Positions 1-8,900 of a stretch of 64,000 nucleotides of DNA are shown here, one piece after another. Within the stretch, counting starts at the first letter, position 1, and the number at the start of each line of letters is the position of its first letter. Source of the DNA: an uncultured Lewinella sp. GTDB lineage: Bacteria; Bacteroidota; Bacteroidia; Chitinophagales; Saprospiraceae. The position numbers and the translations under genes were made by a program. The DNA is taken from NCBI GenBank assembly GCA_913057785.1, contig CAJXPD010000005.1, positions 24,394 through 88,393 on the forward strand. Reading direction: 5' to 3'. Below the pieces are notes generated by a model. It worked only from the letters and a program-made list of their open reading frames with translations, was not told the origin of the DNA and did not search any database.

Positions 1-2503
1 TGAACTCATTTTTTACCACTAGATTCATAGTGGATGCGGCCAGAAGATTGTTGACATGCTGCAACTCGCCTTGCATCTTCTCTTCCTTCAACTGCTGTAG
101 TTCTTGTTCTTTTTCCGTTTCAATTTCTATTAATCGTTGTTGCTTGGCAGCCAACTCCAGTTGCTTGGTTTCTTCTATTCTTTTGGCCTTACGTTGATAG
201 CGACCTTTTTGATAACGGAAAATGGTAAACAGGCTTCCGAGGCCAATGAGTAGGTAAAGAATCTTTGCAAAGGTGCTGCGATGAAAAGGGGGCTGCACTT
301 TCAAGAAAAGTGTGGGACTGTTGGTAATCTGGCCTAAGTAGTTCCGGGTTTGGGCGGTAAATTCGTAAGTACCTTCCCGTAGATTGGTGTACTCTTTTGT
401 AGCAGATTCTGTCCATTCCCCAAAATCTTCATCCAATCCTTTTAGGAAATACCTGAACTGCTGATTGGTCGGGTCATTAAACTGGAATGATTCTACATCA
501 ATCTTTAAGACCTTATCCTGTGCGCCGATGACCAAGTCATCAATGTTTTCTGCTTTCTCGGCAAAGGGTTGACGAGCATATAGTTCGGTATTTTTCGTTA
601 CGCTGTATACCCTGCTGAGTACTAGAGATTGGCCGGCTTTCAATGGATCTTCTAGGGCAGGATTATAATGAATAAAACCTTCATTGGCCGAGAATAGTAC
701 GCCGTCTCGGATGTTAATAGAGGCGTGCAGCAGATCATTGTTTAGGTGATACCGCAATTGATAAAGGGAGGAAGGTACGTAGGCATAATTATTATTGCTG
801 ATTCGCTTGAAAAAGCCAACGGCATTATCCGTCAAGATATGTACATGATTCTTTTTGTCCTGTTCGAGGAGGTAGACCGGTTCAGCGCCAATATTATCAG
901 CGAATAATTCAGCATCTTGAACCATACCGCTATTGGCTTGCAGCTGATATAGCCCTACATTGGTGGCTAAGTATAGATCGTCATCAATGCTACCTAATAT
1001 TATCTGCTCATTGATGGGAAGGTCTGAACTTTGGGATATTGGTCTGACACTGGCTTGTGTCAGGTCTGGCGATAAGTCCAGTTGGTAGAGGCCCTTGTAG
1101 TACTGGCCCACCCAAATTTTACCTGTTTGGTCTTCCTCAAAAAATCTACTTGAGGCATCAAATCCCTGAATCTTTTGAATTGCCTGTAGTCCTGCATTCT
1201 GATCAACACGGAATAAGTACAGACCGGAATACGTCCCTCCGATCGCAAACTCTGGTTTTGACCGGAGCTGCTTCACTTTCCACAGCCCATCCGTTATGGC
1301 TATTCGTTTTGCCCTCCCATTCTCTAATAGGAAAAGGCCAGTATGGTGCCCGGCATAGATTTTCCCTGCAATTTCTTCCATACCGTAGGCTGGACCTTCC
1401 ACCCCGGAAAGAAATTGTGATTGCTGCTGATTACGAGCCAAATAGTAAATTCCGTTTGAAGTGGTATAGTAAGTCCCTTCGTTGGTTTCGAAGGCTTCGT
1501 AACCGCTTCCCTGAATATTTATCTCTTGGTTGAGTAAGCGCATGGGAGAGTTGATATGCACTAGAGCTACTCCATTTTGCATCCCAATCCAAAGATTTCC
1601 AAAGTAATCTTGGAAAGATCGGAGGCAGGCGTTAGAAGCCAGTCCTTCCTGCGTGCTAATTCTTTCTATGCTGTTTTCCTGGAGATCGAAAAGAAATAAC
1701 CCAGCTGTTTGGGTCGAAATTGCTAATCGGGTGTCGGAAAGTTGTAGCACATGATTTACATAAGTTTCTCGAAGTGCCTTTACTAATTCAGGATATCGAG
1801 CTGTCACGCCAAAAGGACTGGAGAACTCGATTTCTCCGGAGTTGTAGAACAATAAGTAACCTTCATTTTGTTTTATGACTCCCGCAATAATCTGCCCCTG
1901 GAGGTTCTGCGCGTAATTGCTGACCAATTTATTATCCTCTAATTCTAACAGTTGACCTTTTTGCGTTTGTGTAAATAGTTTTCCATTGGTGTAAAATGAA
2001 CGTTCCAAGCCTTCTGGGTGGCGTAGTACCATCATGCTATTTCCATCAAAAACATAGATGCCTTTGAAGGTGCAGAAGTACACTTGGTCTTGTAGTAGAA
2101 AAACATCCCATACTTCATCAAAGTCCATTGCGTCCGATGGCACCTTATCTACCAATGAAACATAGGTCCAATCGCTTTCGAAATACCCAAACTCACCTTG
2201 GGACCCCACGTAAAGGCGATTGCTCTGCTCGTCAAAAGCCAAGGATCTTTTCTTTTTCCCTGTCCGAAAATCATGCGTTTTCCAGTCAATCCCATTGAAA
2301 GAAAGCACCCCTAAGTTATTCGCTACAAAGAGGGTCATATCCCGATTTTGGGCAAAATCGATGTTCTGAATACCTGCTTTATATTCTGTAGGAGTGAAAT
2401 TTTGAATAGGATATTTGGCAAAATAGCCATATAACCAACACGGCCAAATGGCAAGTATTAGGCAAAACCGCAGAATTCTGGGTGTGTAAGAAAAAAAGTG
2501 CAT
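1..2503 (-). CDS. Propeller/Y_Y_Y membrane transcriptional regulator, C-terminus cut by window edge
   Basis: The reverse strand is open from the ATG at 2503 to the window edge, about 834 codons, checked in frame at several points. The N-terminus (MHFFSYTPRILRF...) is a signal/anchor. About 650 residues of repeated short blades follow (for example NLWIGMQNG and IWVGQYYKGLYQ), typical of two-component-regulator propellers. A Y_Y_Y-type domain lies near residues 670-725 (RYFLKGLDEDFGEW), then a membrane helix near 745-763 and a Glu/Gln/Lys-rich coiled coil. The visible end (AASTMNLVVKNEF) matches the segment that precedes a LuxR-type HTH in many Bacteroidota proteins of this class, but that part lies outside the window, so a kinase or hybrid ending cannot be excluded. 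It is divergent from the glucan genes with a 244-bp shared upstream region, so it is probably the periplasmic glucan sensor that controls them. Confidence 0.85.
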   Translation of the reverse strand, partial: MHFFSYTPRILRFCLILAIWPCWLYGYFAKYPIQNFTPTEYKAGIQNIDFAQNRDMTLFVANNLGVLSFNGIDWKTHDFRTGKKKRSLAFDEQSNRLYVGSQGEFGYFESDWTYVSLVDKVPSDAMDFDEVWDVFLLQDQVYFCTFKGIYVFDGNSMMVLRHPEGLERSFYTNGKLFTQTQKGQLLELEDNKLVSNYAQNLQGQIIAGVIKQNEGYLLFYNSGEIEFSSPFGVTARYPELVKALRETYVNHVLQLSDTRLAISTQTAGLFLFDLQENSIERISTQEGLASNACLRSFQDYFGNLWIGMQNGVALVHINSPMRLLNQEINIQGSGYEAFETNEGTYYTTSNGIYYLARNQQQSQFLSGVEGPAYGMEEIAGKIYAGHHTGLFLLENGRAKRIAITDGLWKVKQLRSKPEFAIGGTYSGLYLFRVDQNAGLQAIQKIQGFDASSRFFEEDQTGKIWVGQYYKGLYQLDLSPDLTQASVRPISQSSDLPINEQIILGSIDDDLYLATNVGLYQLQANSGMVQDAELFADNIGAEPVYLLEQDKKNHVHILTDNAVGFFKRISNNNYAYVPSSLYQLRYHLNNDLLHASINIRDGVLFSANEGFIHYNPALEDPLKAGQSLVLSRVYSVTKNTELYARQPFAEKAENIDDLVIGAQDKVLKIDVESFQFNDPTNQQFRYFLKGLDEDFGEWTESATKEYTNLREGTYEFTAQTRNYLGQITNSPTLFLKVQPPFHRSTFAKILYLLIGLGSLFTIFRYQKGRYQRKAKRIEETKQLELAAKQQRLIEIETEKEQELQQLKEEKMQGELQHVNNLLAASTMNLVVKNEF

Positions 2504-2747
2504 GTGCAATTCCTTTGACTGTCAAGTTAACTATAAATCAGCAATTTATGTTTAGAGAAATGCCTATTTGATGTAGTAATGTGTAAGTCTAATGAAAATT
2601 TTGATGAGTCGCTTAATGCAAATAGAGGCCAAATTCCTTCTAATTTTGATTAAGATCGCAGTAGGAACGGTATGAAATCCCGCTTAATGTTGCGATTAGA
2701 TCAGGAGAGAGAAATAATTCGGCACCAAAGATCTAAATATAGATACA
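2504..2747. promoter_or_regulatory. Divergent control region of the glucan locus
   Basis: This 244-bp gap separates the sensor gene (minus) from the first glucan gene (plus). An exact match to the Bacteroidota -7 consensus TAnnTTTG, TAATTTTG, lies at 2641-2648 on the + strand, about 100 bp before the ATG at 2748. No convincing -33 TTG partner is visible at the usual distance, so the promoter call is tentative. The transcript would carry a leader of roughly 90 bases. Confidence 0.4.
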
Positions 2748-5700
2748 ATGAAAAAAATCCTTCTACAATTAATCTTACTTGCTTGCACGACCGCCTTAGC
2801 TGCTCAGCCAGACCAAGTGTCGGTTGTGAATACCGCTGATGGAATGAAGCTTGTAGTCAACGGCGAAGATTTCATGGTCAACGGTATGAACTGGGATTAC
2901 TTCCCGATTGGAACTACAGTTACTTATAGTTTATGGAAACAGCCAGATGATGTCATTAGAGCAGCCTTGGATGAGGAGATGTCTCTTTTGAAAAATATGG
3001 GTGTAAATGTGATCCGTGTTTATACGGGGATTCAGCCACGATGGATCCGATACATACATGAAAAGTATGGTATCTATACTATGCTTAATCACGCCTTCGG
3101 AAGATATGGTTTGACCCTAGATGGAAGTTGGGTCGCTAACACAGAATATTCTGACCCAAGAGTGAAGGAGCTACTAATGAAGGAGGCGACGGAAATGGCA
3201 CAACAATATAAAGGTACGCCCGGATTGTTATTGTACTTGTTAGGAAATGAAAATAACTACGGTCTGTTCTGGGGTGGAGCAGAGACGGAAGATATTCCGA
3301 TTCAAGATCGGAAGTCAACCATTCGTGCCCGCGCTATGTACAAGCTAATGAATGAGGCCACGGTCGCTATGAAGGCCATAGATACCGGTCATCCGGTAGC
3401 GATCTGTAATGGTGACTTGCTATTCATGGAACTGATCGTGGAAGAATGTAAAGACGTGGACATTTTCGGAACCAATATGTACCGTGGTGTTTCTTTTGGT
3501 GATGCTTTTGAACGAGTACGGCAGGAATTCGGAAAACCTATCTTGTTTACGGAGTTCGGTGCAGATGCCTTTAATGCGAGAAGTAATTCTGAAGACCAAT
3601 TGTCCCAAGCCTATTACATGGTGAACAATTGGCAAGAAATTTATGATAACGCTGCGGGTGTAGGTGGTGCCGGTAATTCTATCGGTGGATTTACCTTCCA
3701 GTTCAGTGATGGATGGTGGAAATATGGCCAAACCAAAAACTTAGATGTTCACGACAACACAGCATCTTGGGGCGCGGGAGGATATGAACGTGATTTTGAG
3801 GAAGGAGAAAACAACATGAACGAGGAATGGTTTGGTATCTGTGCGAAAGGGCCAACCGATTCTCGCGGATTGTATCAATTGTACCCAAGAGCCGCTTATT
3901 ATGCCTTGAAGCAAGCGCATGAATTCAATCCTTATGCAACTGGCGCAAGCGGAGAATCCGTCAGAGCCCACTTTGGAAAGATTACCTTGATGGATGCCGT
4001 GACTCGCGCTAGAGGAGATAAGGCTGCTTTGGCCGCAGAGTCAACCAAGAAAATTCGATTGAGTGACTTTAGAGCGGAGATCTCCACTTTTATAACAGGA
4101 GGAGACATGATTCGAACGCCTGTCGATCCTGACCCAACTGCACTTACCTACCCGGATGAATTAGGCTTTGACCATATGGCTTCTTATTTCTTTGAAGTAG
4201 AAGCAAAACCCAGCAATGATGTTCGCATGAACGTTTCTTTCAACGTACTGGGTAATGTAGCAGAGAATCCAATCAATGAAATCTTCTACGAAAACCGAGG
4301 CCGTCCTCGTGTTGTCAATACCAACCAGGGAGGACTTGCGCTACCGGATATTAACCGACTCAGTGTATATCGAGCGGATTTCAACTGGAAGCACAAATGG
4401 GCAGACTTAACGGGTTTCTACCGTACAGGTCACTATCATTGGGGATATGAAGGCGACTTTTTTGGCTTGTATCCAGAAGCAAACTATGGCCCAAACATTG
4501 ATATCTACAATGGTACTGCTCCTTTCGGATTCGAAGCGGAATTGAAAAGAGATTTGAAAGGTTTCAAGATTGCATTCGGACCTGAACTATGGTGGGGAGC
4601 TAACCCCGCGATTTTGATCAAATACCATCGCAAGTTTGGTAAGTATGACGTAACAGGGATTTTCCACGAAGATGTGGATCGCCCAGGAAATACTGTGAGT
4701 TCATTCGCTATCCCAATGCCACAAACCCGTAGAGCTACCTTGCACATCGAAAGAGAGTTAGGTCCCTTGGGTGTCCAGCTAGGAGGCATGTGGGGTGGAC
4801 AACCCTTGGTCGGTCGAGAATTCCAGATTATCGATGAAGACGATGATAAAGCTGCTGTATACCAAGATGAGATCAAAAGTAGTGATACATGGGGTGGTAA
4901 GGTTAAGTTGACGCTTACTTCTGGTAAGGTCAACTGGTATGCACAAGCTGCTGCTATGGGCTTGGTAGCCAATGGTGGAGCTGATTACACGCAGACATTT
5001 ACAGGATGGAGATTGAAAGATAGTGGAAGTGGAAATCAAGTGAACTTCCTGACTGGTTTTACCTATGCTATGGGTAATCTTCAAATTGCTCCGAATTTCT
5101 TGTGGCAGAAACCTATTGTCGCACCGATTCCTGGTGATGTTGCTGCTCCTGGCAGACCTAGAAACATCCTGGATGATCCATTTGCAGTAAGAGCGAATAG
5201 AGAGCAAGTAGCCGGTGAGATCCTGTTTACTTATGATCCAACACCTGCAACCTGGATGTATTCCTGGGATAGCGATATGGTGGAAGATTCTAAGTTTGCG
5301 GTTAGCGCAGGTTTGGTGTATCGTCACTTACCCACAACCATGGATGCCGGTGTTGGTATCTTCGGCGATGGCCGTACGCTGTTCGTCTTCCCCGGTGCTC
5401 CACCAGCGCAAGATCTATGGGAAGCGCATGCTCGTATCGTGTCTAAGGTTAGTTCTAAGTTTGGTGTGATTGCCAATGTCTATGGCGGTAATGCACAGGC
5501 CAACGGTAGTGACCCTCGCTTGTTGGAGCGCTTCGGAACAGATGTTCGTTTGATCTACAACAAGTTGAAAGTATCCACTATGTTCAAAGTGAACGACTGG
5601 GGACCATTTGATTATCATCGTGACTTCAACTTGACTTTCCCATTGCAGCTAACGGCTGACCTTTCTACAAACCTGGGTAGTCCAACATGGCTTGACATGC

Positions 5701-5882
5701 CAGATACTAGAGCGGGTATCCGCGCTACCTGGCGTTCTTTGGATCAGTTTTCTCCACGTTACTGCCCGACAACTGCTTTGGACGCAGCAGGTGACAGAGT
5801 TTGTGATCCGCTTGCTCCAGGCTTTGACGACGGACAAGAATGGGAAATTAGAACTTATATACACTTCAACATCGGCAAATAG
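2748..5882 (+). CDS. Clan GH-A glycosidase fused to a probable outer-membrane beta-barrel
   Basis: This 1044-residue exported protein has a signal peptide ending near ALAAQ (19-20). A C13 in LLAC could alternatively be read as a weak lipobox. Residues about 25-400 form a TIM-barrel glycosidase resembling GH2/GH5/GH72-like enzymes: NVIRVYTG at strand 2, E168 in LLGNENN as likely acid/base, and E269 in LFTEFGAD as likely nucleophile. From about residue 470 to the end the sequence changes to alternating polar/aromatic strands separated by Gly/Asp/Pro loops (YRADFNWKHKWADLTGFY, FKIAFGPELWWG, VNWYAQAAAMG) and finishes EIRTYIHFNIGK, like an outer-membrane porin. One loop near the end carries two Cys (RYCPT and RVCDP) that could pair. 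It is the first gene of the locus. I infer a surface or periplasmic glucan-active enzyme tethered to its own barrel; the exact GH family is unsettled. Confidence 0.75.
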   Translation: MKKILLQLILLACTTALAAQPDQVSVVNTADGMKLVVNGEDFMVNGMNWDYFPIGTTVTYSLWKQPDDVIRAALDEEMSLLKNMGVNVIRVYTGIQPRWIRYIHEKYGIYTMLNHAFGRYGLTLDGSWVANTEYSDPRVKELLMKEATEMAQQYKGTPGLLLYLLGNENNYGLFWGGAETEDIPIQDRKSTIRARAMYKLMNEATVAMKAIDTGHPVAICNGDLLFMELIVEECKDVDIFGTNMYRGVSFGDAFERVRQEFGKPILFTEFGADAFNARSNSEDQLSQAYYMVNNWQEIYDNAAGVGGAGNSIGGFTFQFSDGWWKYGQTKNLDVHDNTASWGAGGYERDFEEGENNMNEEWFGICAKGPTDSRGLYQLYPRAAYYALKQAHEFNPYATGASGESVRAHFGKITLMDAVTRARGDKAALAAESTKKIRLSDFRAEISTFITGGDMIRTPVDPDPTALTYPDELGFDHMASYFFEVEAKPSNDVRMNVSFNVLGNVAENPINEIFYENRGRPRVVNTNQGGLALPDINRLSVYRADFNWKHKWADLTGFYRTGHYHWGYEGDFFGLYPEANYGPNIDIYNGTAPFGFEAELKRDLKGFKIAFGPELWWGANPAILIKYHRKFGKYDVTGIFHEDVDRPGNTVSSFAIPMPQTRRATLHIERELGPLGVQLGGMWGGQPLVGREFQIIDEDDDKAAVYQDEIKSSDTWGGKVKLTLTSGKVNWYAQAAAMGLVANGGADYTQTFTGWRLKDSGSGNQVNFLTGFTYAMGNLQIAPNFLWQKPIVAPIPGDVAAPGRPRNILDDPFAVRANREQVAGEILFTYDPTPATWMYSWDSDMVEDSKFAVSAGLVYRHLPTTMDAGVGIFGDGRTLFVFPGAPPAQDLWEAHARIVSKVSSKFGVIANVYGGNAQANGSDPRLLERFGTDVRLIYNKLKVSTMFKVNDWGPFDYHRDFNLTFPLQLTADLSTNLGSPTWLDMPDTRAGIRATWRSLDQFSPRYCPTTALDAAGDRVCDPLAPGFDDGQEWEIRTYIHFNIGK

Positions 5883-5955
5883 TGTGTTGCTAGCAGTGTC
5901 TTGCAACGGGCCTGTATCATCGCATTATTTGATCAAATAAAAAAGACATAAATAG

Positions 5956-8900
5956 ATGAAAGCTAAACCAATATTTAAAGTTTCCTCAACGCTCTGTGCA
6001 GCGCTACTACTACTTCTTGCTTTCAGCTGTAGCAGAGAAATTGACGGATTGGAACCCGCTGACTTTCCCACTGGCGGAGAGGTCTTCATAGACGGTTTCC
6101 CAGGTGGTCTACAATACACCGCTTTTGGTGGCTCTAAAACGGATGCTTTTCAAGTAGATGAAGACGTATCCTACGATGGAGAAGCCTCCATGCGTTTTTC
6201 TGTACCCGATCTTGATGATCCCAGTGGAGGATATGCAGGTGGGGCTTACACTTATCCAGTAGGCCGAGATTTGACTGGATTTGATGCCTTGACTTTTTGG
6301 GCCAAAGCGTCTAAATCAGCTAACATTGATGAGATTGGATTTGGCAACGATTTAGGAGAATCCAAGTACCGAGCAGTCATCACTAATGTTGCTGTAAATA
6401 CAAACTGGAAAAAGTACTACATTCCCATTCCTGATGCTTCGAAACTGACGCAGGAGAGAGGTATGCTATGGTACTCTGAGGGACCAGAAGATGGAAAGGG
6501 CTACACGTTTTGGATCGATGAGGTACAATTTGAGAAATTGGGAACCATAGCACACCCTAAGGCTTCCATTTTGCTAGGCAATGAAATTCAGTTGACTGCC
6601 GAAACGGGTGATAGACTAGTTGTTGATGGCTTGACAGCAGCTGCCAACTTGCCGAACGGGGTTGATCAAACAGTATTGGTTGCTCCTGGATATTTTGACT
6701 TTAGTTCTTCTGATCCATCTGTAGCGACGATTAATGCAAGTGGTGTATTGACCGTTATCGATGCCGGTACTACTGTCATTACAGCCACGTTAGGAGAGGT
6801 CGATGCCGAAGGTTCTTTAACCCTCGAATCTACTGGAGACCCTATCCTGCCTCCAACACCAGCTCCCACACCGCAGGTTAGCCAGGATAGTGTTATTTCT
6901 ATGTACAGTAATGTATATAATGATGTAGTGGTGGACACCTGGAACCCTTTTTGGGAATTCTCAACTACGCTAGTAGATGATGTTAAAATCGGGAATGATG
7001 ACTTGAAGCGATACAAGCAGCTCAACTTTGTAGGTATCCTTACAGAGTCGGCCAAGATTGATGCCTCTGATATGACCCACTTCCATATGGACATTTGGAC
7101 ACCAGATCCAACGGATGGTGGGCAGACCTTCAAAATTCTATTAGTGGATTTCGGAGCAGACGGTAATTTCGGAGGAGGAGATGATTCTTCTCATGAAGTG
7201 AGCTTTACCGCGCCCACCTTGTCATCAGGAAAATGGGTGAGTCTAGATATTCCTTTAGTGGACTTTGCCGGTTTGGTGAATCGTAACAATATTGCCCAGT
7301 TGGTACTTTCTGGAGAAATTCCCAACGTCTTCGTAGACAATGTCTACTACTATAACAGTGGCTCCAGCGGACGACCAGAGCCGACTGAAGCTGCACCAAC
7401 CCCGACGGTGGATGCCGCTGATGTTGTTTCACTGTTCAGTAATGCGTACGATGATGTACCGGTAGATACTTGGTCCGCTGATTGGGACGTGGCTCAACTA
7501 GAAGACATTCAGGTAGCAGGAGATGATGTGAAATTGTATACAGGTTTGTCTTTCGCTGGTATCGAATTTACAAGCCAAACCGTGGACGCTTCTCAGTTGG
7601 ATCGTTTCCATATGGACATTTGGACGCCAGATCCTACTACCGTACCCGCCGCCCTACGTATCAAGTTAGTTGATTTTGGTGCAGACGGTGCCTTCGGTGG
7701 TGGTGATGATGTGGAACATGAACTAGCAATAGATGCGAACACCAGCCCAGCATTGGCTACCGAGTCATGGGTGGGCATAGATCTGCCTCTAAGCGCCTTT
7801 GCAGGCCTTACCACTCGTGGCAACCTCGCTCAAATGATTATCTCTGGTGATCCTAATACTTTATACGTTGACAATATTTACTTCTACGCTGGCGAAGGCG
7901 GCGGTGGTGGCGGTGGAGATACCGAGCCAATGGTAGCTGCTCCAGCGCCTACACAAAGTAGTGCTGATGTTGTTTCTCTATTCAGTGATGTGTACGACGA
8001 TGTACCGGTGGATACTTGGCGTACAGATTGGTCAAATGCGACTTTTGAAGATGTTTTAGTAGCCGATAATGCGACTAAAAAGTATTCTGCGCTTGACTTT
8101 GTAGGCATTGAAACTGTGGCCAATCCTGTGGACGCAAGCGGGATGACCCACTTTAGCATGGATGTTTGGTCTCCAGATTTCACCGTGTTCGGTGTGAAGC
8201 TGGTTGACTTTGGTGCCGATGGTGCCTTTGGTGGTGGCGATGACGTGGAGCATCAAATTAACTTTGAGGCTCCGGTGCAAGGAGATTGGGTGAGTTTTGA
8301 TATTCCATTGGCAGATTTCACCGGTTTAACCACGACTTCTAACATTGCACAGTATATTCTAGTAGGTCAGCCTACTGCTGCGACTACGGTATTTGTAGAT
8401 AATGTTTACTTCTTCAATAGTGAAGGAGGAGGAGGTGGTGGTAATGAGCCTACCATGGCTGCTCCAACGCCAACGCAAAGCGAATCGGATGTCGTTTCGC
8501 TGTTCAGTGATGCCTATACTGATGTAACTGTTGATACTTGGCGTACAGACTGGTCTGCTGCTACTTTTGAAGATGTTACGGTAGATGGTAATGCGACTAA
8601 GAAGTACTCAGACCTAGATTTTGTCGGCATTGAAACGGTGTCAAGCACAGTAGATGCCAGCAATATGACACACTTCCGTATGGATGTTTGGTCTCCAGAC
8701 TTTACGGTCTTTGGTATCAAACTAGTTGATTTCGGTGCGGATGGCGCTTTCGGAGGTGGTGATGATGCAGAACATCAAATCAACTTCGATGCTCCTGTAC
8801 AGGGAGAATGGGTGAGCTTCGATATCCCGTTGACTGACTTCACAGGTCTTACGACTACTGGTAATATCGCTCAGTATATCTTGGTGGGACAACCCACAGG

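Noticed and set aside
1057..1533. 158-codon open frame on the + strand
   Set aside because: It lies opposite the propeller regulator, has no start context or recognisable fold and is a shadow of that gene.
2748..2820. LLAC at residues 10-13 as a lipobox of the barrel fusion enzyme
   Set aside because: A lipid anchor would be unusual on a protein with its own barrel, and ALAA before Gln fits a normal cleavage site; kept only as an alternative.
4505..5327. Overlapping minus-strand frames of 155 and 182 codons
   Set aside because: They run antisense through the barrel domain of the fusion enzyme; composition follows the reverse complement of its codons.
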